Assembly: GCA_032622095.1 (NCBI GenBank)
Contig: CP136066.1
Span: 51,306,911 to 51,370,910 of the forward strand
Length of the DNA: 64,000 nt
Source: Siphonodentalium dalli
Lineage: Eukaryota; Mollusca; Scaphopoda; Gadilida; Siphonodentaliidae
Direction: 5' to 3'
Each line of letters begins with the position of its first letter. The stretch's first letter is position 1. The position numbers and the translations under genes are program-made. Under the pieces are notes generated by a model that worked only from the letters and a program-made list of their open reading frames with translations, had not been told where the DNA came from and made no database searches. Below are positions 1-12,023 of the stretch, one piece after another.

Positions 1-750
1 GTATGTATCGATCAAATTCCAAAGCGGAAATTATTAAGTGTATTTTGGAGCGCAAACCGGCATGTGGCTTTAAAATTTAAATCTTACCTGAAAGATTACG
101 ACCAGGAACTCACATCGGATGCGAGACTTGTCTTAGAAAATGCCAGTGTTTAGAATCCGCTCACCATAACCCGAGTTGTGTTCGAACTTATCCAATATTT
201 TTCTGCACCGGAATCCATATAAGGCAGGCTTCGTAACAGCCAGTGGCCAGACTGCACCCATCCGTCGTATAGAGTGAGGCAGACCTATCAAATGAGCACT
301 TTTGCAAATTCATATCCTAGAAACGTAGTGGATGGACTTATCCAATGAGAAAACACATTCCGAGAGCTGCCATGCTGTGACTTAAAGAATATTTAACATG
401 ACACAATCAATGCCAGACACAATAATGTTTTCTCGCAGTACATGTGATCAATGGACTTTTTAATCAATCCCTGATTTACATCACTTGATTTTTGCAAAGC
501 TGGTCCATCATTCTGGTTACCAAGACAACCCAACTCATTATAATTTATAGGAAGCCTTAACCGTTTCATGCTGGGAGCTGCGCTTGCGCCACATTAAAGA
601 TCCTTCCATAGGGACCCAACAGATATAAGAGAATGCACTGGCTTACAAAGTCATTATAAATATTGTTAGGCCAATGTATTATCTTATATATGCGAGGCGC
701 CTTATGTGAGACTCGCATATTATAAACAAAATGCATGGGTTTTCTAAAAA
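1..750. other. AT-rich spacer at window start
   Basis: No convincing coding region was seen. Bases about 28-60 contain the phrase GTGTATTTTGGAGCGCAAAC, which recurs at about 62829-62850, so part of this stretch belongs to a dispersed repeat shared with the far end of the window. Confidence 0.4.
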
Positions 751-799
751 AAATCAGTGGCCAATGGCCAGTTTATTTTTCCAATGGGCACATACAATG

Positions 800-1335
800 G
801 AGACGTAGACAATTATGACGACCAGGACACTGATGATGATATTGATGATGAATATGATGATGAATATGACGACGATGCTGCTGTTGATGATGCTGATGGC
901 GATGGTGATTATGACGACGATGGTGATAATGATGATGGGGACAATGACAACGATGATAACGACGATGGTGATGACGATGATGACGATGATTACAACGATG
1001 ATGATAACGATGATGATGATACTGATGATGATGATACTGATGATAATGACGATGATAACTATTATGATGATAATGACGATGATAACGATTATGATGACGA
1101 TGATAATAATGATGATGATAATGATTCTGATGTAGACGATGATGACGAAACTAGTGCCGATGACGATGTTCATACCGATGATGATGATAATGACGATTAT
1201 GATGATACTGATGATGAGAACGATGCTGATGATGCGTATGATGCTGTAGACGATGACGACACTGATGACGATGATGCTACCAATGGTGACGATGATATTG
1301 GCGTAGACGATGTCGTGATCGGTAATGATGGGTGT
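800..1335 (+). repeat. (GAY)n / GATGAC trinucleotide repeat block
   Basis: About 530 bases are made almost entirely of GAT and GAC triplets with occasional AAT, ACT and TAT. One plus frame stays open from 757 to 1377 and would give a 206-residue protein that is mainly Asp with some Asn and Tyr; the opposite strand gives an Ile/Val-rich frame. Open frames in all directions are expected from a stop-free triplet repeat, so coding is not established. An Asp-rich mollusc shell-matrix protein is a conceivable alternative, but no signal peptide is visible in the frame. Confidence 0.75.
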
Positions 1336-1339
1336 TGCT

Positions 1340-1441
1340 TATGTTTTTTTGTTTTCTGGATATTGAGTGTAGTTTAGTCATGTTATTGTTCTAATTCCAA
1401 TGTTGCACATGTTGTGTCTGAGTAATAAACCATTACATTAC
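1340..1441 (+). other. possible 3' end of a transcript or LINE (AATAAA plus CATTA tail)
   Basis: A T/G-rich stretch downstream of the triplet repeat ends with AATAAA at about 1424, followed by a short (CATTA) iteration. This resembles the 3' end of a polyadenylated transcript or of a LINE with a microsatellite tail. No upstream reverse transcriptase is recognisable, so the assignment is weak. Confidence 0.3.
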
Positions 1442-2689
1442 ATAGACCCTCCAGTCACATCTTTGTCGTCGTGATTATGGCACTCACTCGTGAACAAATA
1501 CATAACTCACAATTAGTTAAGTTGTTAAATCACTGTGCGAATGCCATTAGTTAAAGTACACATGCTTCGACTTACAAATTAATTAATTATGAGTGACACA
1601 AACTGAGAAATTATGTCCATGAGATGGATTTGATGAACAGAAATTACTCCCACCAATATCGATTATCGATATTAGACGTGAAGGTTGACAACGTTTTAAC
1701 CTATAGTGTCAAATGGCATGTTTCCATTGATAAGTATAGGTTATAACCGGCCTGGGTATCTATCTGTACAGGAAACGCGCCGCGGTCTGAATTATTTATT
1801 CAGATACCATTGCTAGTTATATTGTATTTATAAACCGATTCACAACCGAGGAAAACGGGATTGAGCCACTTTCAATACGATGATAACCTACCAAGTTAAT
1901 TACCATTGAATAAAATGTTAATGGAATGTTTTGTGGTGTTACATATTCATACCACACACGAGTCAAATGCTCGTTGATGATCGGAGCATTTGCTTCATTA
2001 TTATGAATCAGCGTTGATAAATCATCTAGTCTCCAATTCTAATTTTCATCTTCGTTGGGAGATAATGGAATATCGTTCAGAACACAGGAGACAATGTTCC
2101 GGTAGTGTTCGAACACCAAGTAGTAGAATCCTGAAATTTGAGAATGAAATTCTGTATAGGTAATGGCTATGTATATATATATATATATAGTTGATTATAT
2201 GTAATTTAAGTGTATGTGTATAATATGTGTTTGGTGAGAAAGCATATGAATACATTTTAAAAATCGGAGGTGCCAAACTAAACTTATGATAATTATGAAA
2301 TATATACACACATTACAAAGGGCGCATACGTTCCAATTGGTTGAAAGTTTCATCGTCAAACATGCAACGGCCATTGCATTGATACACCAATACATTATTG
2401 GTTATAACCAAATACCCAATTCCAACAAAAAATGACACTAAACTGTTATTTTCTCGGTTCTCTTATACGACATTATAATTGTTTTCGGCTGGCATGTATC
2501 TTTTCTTTGTTATTTGTTCTAATTTCTATCGAAATAGAGGTCTGCAATTGACTGACAGAAGCCAGTATACGGCGGCTGAACGCTGAATGATTTACAAACA
2601 ATCTCGAGAGTCATTATGAAATAATTTCCGATAAGGTTTCATTCACCACCGAGTATGGAGACAAATTCATCATAATGCTTTCAATGTTT
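1442..2689. other. AT-rich spacer, no gene seen
   Basis: Contains an (AT)n microsatellite at about 2172-2189 and many short chance frames. No domain, motif or splice pattern could be supported. Confidence 0.4.
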
Positions 2690-3355
2690 CATGAAAGCAC
2701 TACCTCATAATTCCGTTAAAGCAACTAATCCTTCAGATCATTACAACAACTGCGGCTAATCACTGAAAGTTTCTCATTCACCACACCAGAAAACCTCTAA
2801 ATGCGGACCAAACATCTACTAATCCGATTGAATACACTCCGGATACTTCGCAGAAAGACCTTTAGTCTACATTCGAAAGAAGACATATGTTCAGTGTTGA
2901 GTTATCGGGGTTATTTCTGACACCACCATAATAAAACAATATATATCACAACATCGCTGTTGGCTTTAAGAATAATAAAAAATATATACCTTCTTTAGAC
3001 ATACATATGTAATTACAAGTCAGGACACATTTCATTTATAGTGAAATAGAATATGTAGGCTATATTAGCGGTCGTAGCAACTTTTAGTGAGCTGCAGAAC
3101 GAAAAATGTCGATAAAAGTTGAAATATAAGACTTACAAATTATCTTTTTCATTCTTTTATTTGTAATTGGCATAGCTTATCACAAACCAAAAATCAACAT
3201 TGACATAATCTAAACGACAATAAATGAAATTGAAATTCCCAACTACGCCTTTTACCGGGCTCAGTCGCATTACAATTTTTAATGTGTCCCAAAAATCCCC
3301 ACTGGATACCAAGAAACACGGACTGAGAGAACACCATTATATGGCGTAATGAAAT
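2690..3355 (+). repeat. dispersed repeat copy, interrupted (partner at 63.6 kb)
   Basis: The segment around 2700-2812 (phrases CTCATAATTCCGTTAAA, CAACTAATCCTTCA, CACTGAAAGTTTCTCAT) and the segment around 3235-3352 (phrases CGCCTTTTACCGG, GTCCCAAAAATCCCCA, ATACCAAGAA) are contiguous in a second copy at about 63563-63815. In this copy about 420 bases of AT-rich DNA lie between the halves, consistent with an insertion here or a deletion there. Family unknown; no coding potential seen. Confidence 0.6.
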
Positions 3356-5195
3356 ATGTTGAAATAAGATATTTATCGTTGTTTACAATTAGCTAAATTC
3401 ACATTGCTGGAACTACATCAGCATGTAGAAAGTATCGAAGCACAAAATAGTAATAATTCTTCAAAGCAGTTTGCACCAGATTAGCAGCAAATGTGTCAGA
3501 AGTGCCTGAAATTATTCATTTCAATGTTATTCTGAGTTTAAGGATAGATTGCATGCCTCTTTGGCATTAAATGAACTTATTTAACTAACAGTTGAAAGAC
3601 GTTTTTGTAAGCAAAGTTGGATTAAAATAAATATTAATATTTACCTAAGGGTATCTGGAACCGTGACATCAGTAGCATTTGTCAGTAATTTAAAACACCA
3701 TGTGTGTTTCACATTTAATAAATAATTTAAATAAATAATCATCAGCAGCAGATCTGAAAAATCAGAATGATATATGTATAATAAGCCCAATGAAAAAAAT
3801 TAAAATGGATAATAATATATGATGAAAAGTTCATAAAGATATATTGTTTTTCTAATTGATAAGAACCTGCTGATACCTCAACAATAATTCTGCCAGTATC
3901 ACTATATAGCAGAAAGCTGAAGTGCATATAAATTATTATTATTGGAGAATTAAATCAAATAATATTCATAAAGTGACAAGTCAAGTTCAAACAAGTTAAT
4001 TAAAGACAACAGTCTATCTGATAGTAAGGTAAAGATGAAAATCTACAAGGATTCATGATTAATTAAATTTAAATCTGAGATGCTATGAATAAGGAGCACA
4101 ATCTAACCTTTAAAGATCAATACATTTGACGGATTAGACCTGTGGTCTCCACAAGATGGTCTACCTCATACACGTCATCGTGCTCATCATAGTATATTTC
4201 ATATATAGCTCATTCCAGGCCATCCACACCACTCACTCGTGTGATATTTTGCGGTTGAGAAAGTGTTGGATCCTAGTTCTGCCAGATGAAGTGCTTGCCT
4301 GATTGGAACATAGATGACACAGTTGAGACAGTGGGTGCAGCAGATGCCTCTGGTTCAGGTGATTTATCAAGCCTTCTTGCTGACCTTCATCTTGAAATGG
4401 GGCCGTCACCTCATCAAACTTAAAATATATGAATGGTTAGTATATTATAACACATGTTGGTTATCAGTTGTTACATTAGCAATAAAAATGTATAGCACAA
4501 GCCTGGATAGCTATATATATCTTTGCAAATTCATAACCATATCCATTTATTTAGACAGTAATGATATATTATAATTTAAAATGTAACAGTGTCTGAACTG
4601 ACTAAATAACAGTTTAGTTAAAGTATTTATCTGATAGTTGGTGTAATATAATACAAACAAACTTGAAGGATACAATTTGGATCACAAGTGGACATTCCTC
4701 GATGAATATATAAATACATTGTAAAACCATAATGTGTGCTAAGCTTTATAATTTAAAGAAATGTAGTCAGTTCTGGAAGATAATACAAATAATAACATTC
4801 TTACATACATGATATTGGAGAACGGAAGAGGCTTCATGTCAGATTGTATTATAGTTTCACTGAATCACGGAGAATAAAAAAGAATTGACGTTAAATCAAC
4901 CCATAATCCCATAGCATGTGCTATGTTGTTAAATCTACACTCTTAGTATATTCCCATTAATCTTCAGTACACTAGTAGTGGTATTTATTTGAACAATATT
5001 TATAAACATATACTAACAATAAAATATTCAAAAATAAGCATAAATATATTCCATAGGAGCGGCATGGCCAAATGGGCGGTCTTCCTTCTGCCCATATATG
5101 TACATGAAGTTCAAATCATACAACTACTAGTACAGTTGTATTCTGCAGTGACTCATGAATACTATTTGTTTTATATATGAAATTCCAGAATGAAT
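3356..5195. other. AT-rich spacer, weak coding-like patch at 4.1-4.45 kb
   Basis: Mostly featureless. On the minus strand between about 4440 and 4100 there are short frames with acidic and Ser/Thr-rich composition, but they are interrupted by stops and matched no family I know. Nothing firm can be annotated. Confidence 0.35.
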
Positions 5196-5216
5196 GTTCA
5201 AAATGTTAATTGCATC

Positions 5217-6977
5217 TACAGTCTTTGTCCTGCAGTGAGGAAAATCAGAAGAAATACAAAGACCCATCGATTCAACTGAACAACATATTCACAACACTGA
5301 GAAAGAGCAACCTCATCAATATCGTCCAAAACCTCCAATGCCTCACGCCCATACCCCAATCGCGCTTTCTGTGTAGTACCGTCATTCGCAGCAGCAATTT
5401 TCCTCTTTCACCTTGGGCTGGTTCTGGCTCTTAAAACTGCGTGCTATATGTTTGTCTCGCTTTTCATATTCTCTGTCAAAATTATAACCAGCATCTGTCC
5501 CAAAAATATTTTCCCATGTGAGTGGGCCTCATTTAGCGCCCAAGTTCTTCCTCAAGCCTGGACCATAGCATATGGTATGCCATGAACCCCAATTAGTCAT
5601 GTTGAACATCTTTCCTTGGTCAAACTTAGTTATAATCATCATCCAGTTTTCAGCCAAGTTGTTGGTGCTATTCTGGATAAGGGCTGCATATTTTTAGACC
5701 AAATTGTCAAGAAGTTTATGGAGGTCGTTCATGAGGTTTTTATTTTTAATGGCTACTTAACCATCAGATTCTACCCCAGCATCTAACATATCTGTCTGAT
5801 TCCAGAAATCAATTTGAGCAGCAACAACAGCCTGACATGGATCATCTGATGAAACATGCTATACATTTCGTGTACAAGTGTCATTGCTATTAGTACATGT
5901 AGGTCTATCCGATTTAGAGTTTGTAGAACAAGTCACATCAGAACAGTTGGAATGATCCACAAACACATGATTAGCAGCATCCCTTATATCCTTCCCTAAT
6001 GACTTAACACAATCCGTATTGCTCTCAACATACCTCTCACACCAGCAACAATGTTTATTATCATCAATTCTGTAAAATTATATTGGCCTTTATAAGATGG
6101 GTTTTTCCAGTTTGCCGCATAAACATTTACAGGCATGACTGGCAGATTACAGCTTTTGTACAGCTATACCCCATTCTTTAACTTCCTCTCTTTTTCTCAC
6201 AAAAGCACTACTATCACCATCACCAATAATTCGTGAATACCTCACATCATGCATTTTCTCAGCACACAAAAATCTCAACAATTATATCAGATTCCATTGC
6301 TTGACTAGATTTAGTCAAATTCTTAAAACAAGTATGAGCAGCTGGTTCAATGTTTTTTTCTGCAGCACACAGAGCAATATTTATTTCGCACACCACTATA
6401 CACAAGTTTATGAGTGGCTGCACCAATTAGTATTGCTACACCACCCGATGCATCGTATGAATGCTTGTGCGACCGTTTGGACCAGCCACTATCTCAAAAG
6501 ACTAATAGCTGGTACACCTTTATGGAAATCTCCCCGCTCTTTTGCTAGATTTCTATCTTCAATGCCATTTTGGAGGATGTCTTCAAATCGTGCCTCATGT
6601 CATTGTTGTTGAAGAACATGTTCAATTCGAACAAAAGCCTTACTGGACAATCCAGACATATTAAATATGCCCATACGTTCACTCTGCTCAATCGCACCAC
6701 CACCTGTGGACAAGGTTCCCCACACAACTCTGACATTCACATAAAATGTTTCTGCCTTGGAATCAGGATATCATCTTCAAGACAATCAAACTCAATAATT
6801 CTGTATCCAGAAGGCTTTTCAATTGGGGTTTCAATTAATTTTCAGTGTGCAGCTTTGATCCGAGAAGTCATTTAATATTATTTCATATTTTTGTGTTGGA
6901 TCAAAACCCTGACAATCTGATTCAATTACATATGAACATTTCAACTTCTTGAATCGTTTAAGAATCTTGTTACCCAT
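5217..6977 (-). pseudogene. Mutator-like transposase, degenerate
   Basis: Read on the minus strand from the ATG at 6977 (MGNKILKRFKK...), the region gives a chain of short frames resembling the animal Mutator-like transposase family. Recognisable blocks in order are VNVRVVWGTLSTGGG (about 6740-6695), DSGWSKRSHKHSYDA (about 6505-6455), VRNKYCSVC (about 6385), IGDGDSSAF (about 6220-6190), and STNNLAENWM with KFDQGKMFN (about 5680-5600), ending in an acidic tail that stops near 5217. The two Asp-containing blocks (DSGW and GDGDSS) match the positions expected for catalytic acidic residues of this transposase fold. Several frameshifts and stops separate the blocks, so the gene is dead. Family assignment is by remembered motif pattern, not a search. 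It lies downstream of the SGNH-like gene on the same strand, but a common origin is unproven. Confidence 0.72.
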
Positions 6978-7078
6978 GATATATATTCAAGGATTAATAA
7001 AACAAACAACAAAAGTCAAAACGGAAGTGACATAAATCATGTAATGAGATATATCAATCAGCAGACTTACACAGATAT

Positions 7079-7575
7079 TCACACCTGGCGACAGAGCAAT
7101 CCCTTAAACCTGGTGTCTGTCTCTGGCATAATGAATAAATTCTCAATAACCAGTCTTGAAAGCCCAGTGCAATGATGAATACCGTCCGTCAAAAAGCTGC
7201 AATTGACTTTTGTAGCCTGATTTCCAGTGAAAATAGCTGTATACATTAAATGGGCATTGAATTGCGGCACAGGAGTTAAATTCATTGTATGTAAATATGA
7301 GTTGAATTTTTCAACGATGGTAACCAAATCACTATCAATGTCAGAATGTCCTAGTTGCATTCCAAACACCAGCAGAAATATATGGACATTCCAAAAACAC
7401 AGCTGTACAATGAGGGTTATATTCTTTAACTATCTCTTCCAATTTAATTTGTTTGATAATACTCTTCTCTGTTTTCTGGTCACTATTGTGTGGCAGGAAT
7501 AGAAGATTGTCTGGTCTTGTAATAATTGAAAGGTCACAAGTGTCTAACCAAATAAACACAATAGGAATGCAAGAT
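7079..7575 (-). pseudogene. SGNH-hydrolase-like gene, C-terminal part
   Basis: Two overlapping minus frames (7559-7341 and 7369-7079) carry a block IVFIWLDTCDLS, a block CTAVFLECP and, near the end, TDGIHHC. The last supplies the Asp-x-x-His of SGNH/GDSL hydrolases, in which this dyad works with the Ser of an N-terminal GDS-like block. That N-terminal block lies about 6 kb away at 13702-13539, beyond an inserted element. One frameshift near 7350 separates the two frames here. Substrate and role are unknown. Such SGNH-like genes can be multi-copy in invertebrates and may themselves belong to mobile elements; that is recollection, not shown here. Confidence 0.6.
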
Positions 7576-9675
7576 TAGACCAGGCTGTGGCGGAGGTAGG
7601 TGCCACCGGAGAGCGCAGAAATTGCGACTGGAATTTCCTGATAGGTATTCTCCAGGGGCATTATGACATTGGAGGTGATCAGCGATCTGCTGGGGCATAG
7701 AGATACTACAGCCTGTTTACCATTTTTTTCTCTTAAAGGCACGTGAGGCCTTAGTTGTCGAAACTATTCATATTTGTTCCAATCACCGTAAACAGAAAAA
7801 CATTAAAACGCATACAGTATCATTCAAATATACCATGACCATCACGTAAACAGCATGTTATCATAAAGACCTACTATATTTTACCTAAGCAAGAGCCTGA
7901 TTGTGTTACAGAAGACAGCACAATCCTACTGGCTAATCACACACAAATGGCATAAACGCTCTTTATTAGTTCCATATCAGGAATTCACCAACAAAGAACG
8001 CTCTTTATGTTTACCATCATAATATAAACAAACACCAGAAAAGTTACTTTTTATGCTTTTGTTTACATAACAATGGTCAAACATTTGACAATAACATACT
8101 GTTTATGCGATATTTCTTATTTGTATACGGACAAAGTCTATCTACATTTTGATGTTATTTCTGTTTGTGGCGGTTTTTGACGGGTGGACATATTTTCACA
8201 GGATACCCACCGCCAAGGCCAACCGTACCTTTAAAATTTGCCGAAGATATTTTAATTCACTAAAAAATACATATAAATTCACAAGTTAAGTTTAGAAACA
8301 GATTCCAAGTGTTTTTATATTGCACAAAGTCTTATCTATAAGTTCAATACAGAACGGATAGTTTTATTTCAGGCAAAATATATTTTATGTTAAAAAATAT
8401 TGTTTATTTCATGACAAATATCGAAAATTTCAAAATTTGGCTATTGGCCCGCACATAAGATGCGATAACTTATAAACGAACTAGAATACGGCTCTGAGTG
8501 TGCATTAAAATACTGACACAAAGGTTATGCTACAAGATGTACAAAGAACCAATGTGCAATTCGTTTCCGTTTATCTGAGATATTAAGAAATATTTCCCCT
8601 ATCCCAAAATTTCTGATTTTTTCGAGATTTTTCCAAAAATTACAAAAAGCGAATGTTTTTGGTGAAATATTGGACAATTGGGTATGTTTTTACGAATTTC
8701 ATTCGTAAATAGATGTATTCAAGTGTAGACAATCCACATCTTACACACTTTAGGAATATATATCCAAATTATTAAAAAAAACTCAATTTATATGGGTTTT
8801 CAACCAGTCAAACCAAATTCCTACCGTATTGCTGTATAGTGCATTGTAATTTCACAATCTCAATAGCATATATAGCCTAATGCATCAGTGATCGACATGA
8901 CTAATTTGAAAAATATTGAATAAAATAAAATTAAAACAAACGTTTACTTCGCCATCATTCCTAATCAAACGCGGGGAAGTCATTACCACAAAACATTTTC
9001 TCTTCGTTCTCAGTCTGCATAATATTACTGACCAAAAGAAAAGGTAGCAAATCATTTAGTCCATTGCATTGATTACAATTTAGTGTGCGAGATCGAGACC
9101 GCACAGGCTGAAAAGGCACAGCTACTTGCAAGTGGGACATTACCATTAAAACCATCAAATAAAAAGCAAACTGTTCTGACATATTTTTGGGTTGACAACT
9201 TTGACATGAACTTGGAGACACAAACTGGACATGTGGCTCTTAATTCACAGTGTAGCTCTCCAAGAGGAGTCCACTGCTCCCTTATATTTAAAAGAAACTG
9301 TTATGTTTGACAGAACGAAAAATAAAAATAAAGTTGAACATGAAACAAGCTGAGCAATTGGACATAATTGTGGCTCAAAAACGTTCGCCTTCCATGGTTG
9401 GAGTTGATTTAATCAACGAGTCGTTTTCCAATGAAACCTATGCCAATGCGTATGTTCTCTGTGTCATTGTTGGGCAAATAAAGATACTAGAGATTAGACT
9501 GTGATAAGATAATTATGCAGTGTGACATTCATTAGAACGACAACATGCATCATCAGAAGGTCATAAGAAAACCATTTTAACATACCTACCACCCATCGGT
9601 TCTAAGGTCACCAATTTCAGAACAAACGAGCACTATATGGTATATCTTCAGAAACTCGCCATAGAAGTTAACATG
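7576..9675 (+). repeat. left terminal inverted repeat of the 5.96-kb element
   Basis: This arm pairs in inverted orientation with 12024-13538. It includes the outermost 150 bases (7576-7727), a nested TTAA MITE (7737-8230) absent from the other arm, and about 1.4 kb that carries the 5' part of the plus-strand gene. The arms differ by scattered substitutions and small indels, so the duplication is old. Confidence 0.8.
7737..8230. mobile_element. TTAA MITE copy 1 (494 bp)
   Basis: The copy is bounded by TTAA at 7733-7736 and 8231-8234. Its ends are AGGCACGTGAGGCCTT and, on the other strand, AGGTACGGTTGGCCTT, forming imperfect terminal inverted repeats. It is an inverted copy of 11082-11571, and its outer part recurs at 14864-14976. 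TTAA duplications are used by piggyBac and Kolobok transposons; no transposase is encoded, so this is non-autonomous. It sits inside the left arm of the 5.96-kb element and is younger than it. Confidence 0.8.
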
Positions 9676-10139
9676 CCATATGTTAGAGTGACCCTGGATG
9701 TCGGTGCAGCAAATAATGCATACAAGCTGGTTTGAATTTCTCATAACGCTTCAATGTTGTGATCCATTTGGGAGATTTCCATTTTATTAAGATGAATTTT
9801 GGTTTAATCGGGGTATTGTGGTTCTGGTTTTGAGGGCACTGTGTTTCAAGCAGTTGTTTGCTCTTCATGGAGGTTGAATGGTGTTTTGTCTGAAAGCATT
9901 ATGACCGGTGTTGGATTGTTCGTAGTGCATTGTCGGAAGCACTAGAAATGCTACTGTTTGACATATTCTTGTTGGAGCATGACACTCAGATACCAGAAGT
10001 CTTAGTTCAGTTAGTCAGGGATTTCATATATGACCCGACATCAGATCAATATGTTGATTTTATTTACAAATACAAATTGTTCAAACAAGACATTCCGCAC
10101 GTGAAGTTGGGTGAAACTGCACAGTTTTTGAAATTTTGA
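9056..10139 (+). pseudogene. unknown element-encoded gene (plus), broken
   Basis: The plus frames contain, in order, CEIETAQAEKAQLL and YFWVDNFDMNLETQTGH (9083-9240), LNMKQAEQLDIIVAQKRSPS (9336-9395), YLPPIGSKVTNFRT followed by MPYVRVTLDVGAANNAY (9590-9725), then WEISILL/GDFHF-like and VCSSWRLNGVL pieces, and ALSEALEMLLFDIFLLEHD (9930 on). The first half lies in the left arm and is duplicated on the minus strand of the right arm at 12563-12024. Frame changes and stops separate the blocks. I associate this pattern with uncharacterised multi-copy proteins of molluscs and cnidarians, but no function is known to me. The gene runs toward the minus-strand gene and ends about 60 bases from it. Confidence 0.5.
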
Positions 10140-10199
10140 AACTTGCAGTTTTTTTCATGAAAAATTACGTTTTATTTAGAAAAAAATATATTGAATTAA

Positions 10200-12007
10200 T
10201 TTTGTGTCAGCTTCCTCCTGGTTACTTACAAATTTCTTCTACCGTCACCACCAACGAGCTTATGTGTATTCAATTATTTTCTGTAGAAATATATATTTCT
10301 TTACAACGAAGAATACCTATGGCCTTATACATCAATTGGCAACTATAACATCCCGGATCAAAGAGATTAAACTTTGTTTATTTTCACCAGTTTTCAGAAA
10401 ATCATTAAAGTTTATTGGAATCTTTGACTGTGGTGATTGGATCATAACTTTGTCAGAATGGCCCCTTTTATTCCTTTTGGCTCATTTGCTCTTGTCATGT
10501 TTTTCAACAACAAATGTATATCCTTGGGTAATCCGAAGGCAGTGCTTGCAATAACCCCATGCAAGTTCTTCATATGTATCGGGCAATTGAACGAGCATGT
10601 GAATACGTGCCATCATGTCGTCATTAAATGTTGAAACACTTGTTTACAAGGTAGTGACACTTTTGTGTGTATAATATGTGTCTGTGAATAAGACATAATT
10701 GTATTTTGTAGCTTACTTTTAGCAGTAACTCTGTGTGTGCCATCAGCGTTAGCTAGGCTAAGGGGAACGGGCATAAAGGGTATGCGAGAGCTTTATCAAA
10801 AATATATAACTTGCTCAGACTTCGCTGAGGCAGACAGCAACACCCGTATTATATTCTTATTGGCTTCAATGCTCCGCGATTCTAAATTCCGTTTCACGGT
10901 GACTCTCTTATTTACTTTTGTAAATAATTTCAAGTTTTGTTCTAGAAATTGGGTCATGGAAACTGCCATTTCTACTCTTGAGACGATCTTGTTTGAAAAA
11001 GTTGTATGCTTTCGGTCCAATTGTTGTTATCGAGAAAATTTCCTCTGAAACATGCAATAGAAAGGGTATACCATAGCTTAAAGGTACGGTTGGCCTTTGT
11101 TGTGGGTATCCTGTGAAAATATTTCCACTCGTCAAAAACTGCCACAAACAGAAAGAACATCAAATTGTAGACAGACTTTGTCCGTATACAAATAAGAACT
11201 ATCACATACACTGTATGTTATGGTCATATGTTTGACTATTGTTATGTAAACAAAAGCATAAAAAGTTACTTGTCTGGTGTTTGTTTATATTATGATGGTA
11301 AACATAAAGAGCGTTCTTTGTTGGTGAATTCCTGATATGGAACTAATAAAGAGCGTTTATGTCATTTGTGTGATTAGCCAGTAGCATTGTGCTGTCTTCT
11401 GTAACACAATCAGGCTCTTGCTTAGATAAAATGTAGTAGATCTTTATGATAGCATGCTGTTAACGCGATGGTCATGGTATATTTGAACGAAACTGTATGC
11501 GTTTTAATGTTTTTCTGTTTGGTGTTTGGAACAAATATGAATATTTTCGACAATTAAGGCCTCCGGTGCCTTTAAATGGAAGATAACGTCTTCTCCAGAT
11601 CTTTTTTGAAAGGATTAATGTACTCGGTTTTCAACTAAATCTGACATGTGTTTCTCCGATTTCAAAATTTGAGATGGCCGCAGTGGTTTAAATTTGGAAC
11701 TGTGATTATCTACGTTGGCTAATTTCAAAAGTGCCTATGTAGTCATAGCTTGTTCTGGGCAATTTAATGTCCACTTAAAATTACTATCTGAAGCAAACTG
11801 TTTGATTCCACGGCTGTTTTTGACTTTCCTGTTCAAAGTTTGCTCGCCTCTCTGGTCTATCGCTACCATTAAAGGAACGTTATCTTGAGCTTGTACCGAC
11901 ACCCCCTTTTCACAGTGATGTTTCTTCAAACCAGAATACAAGCTTTCAATGTATTTCAGTATTTCAACATAATGCGACCCATATCTTGTATAATTTGTCT
12001 TCAGCAT
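10200..12007 (-). pseudogene. unknown element-encoded gene (minus), split by a MITE
   Basis: The ATG at 12007 opens MLKTNYTRYGSHYVEILKYI, with VSVQAQD and AIDQRGEQTLNR following (to about 11790). After a stop the pattern continues with KFKPLRPSQILKSEKH (about 11690-11640) and is then interrupted by a TTAA MITE (11082-11571). Beyond the MITE come SITTIGPKAYNFFKQDRL, NGSFHDPISRTKLEI (about 11020-10920), RSIEANKNIIRVLLSASAK (to about 10800), MLVQLPDTYEELAWG (about 10590), RGHSDKVMIQSPQSKIP and NQEEADTK (about 10230). The block order is that of one long protein now broken by at least four frameshifts or stops. No known catalytic domain could be assigned; NQEEADT-type acidic blocks could be metal-binding, which is a guess. 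Confidence 0.5.
11082..11571. mobile_element. TTAA MITE copy 2 (490 bp)
   Basis: The copy is flanked by TTAA at 11078-11081 and 11572-11575 and starts AGGTACGGTTGGCCTTTG. It is the reverse complement of copy 1 at 7737-8230 over nearly its whole length. It interrupts the minus-strand gene of the 5.96-kb element, so it inserted after that gene arrived. Confidence 0.8.
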
Positions 12008-12023
12008 TGCAAAATATAATGGA

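Noticed and set aside
754-1173. Ile/Val-rich minus-strand frame
   Set aside because: Complement of the GAY trinucleotide repeat; low complexity.
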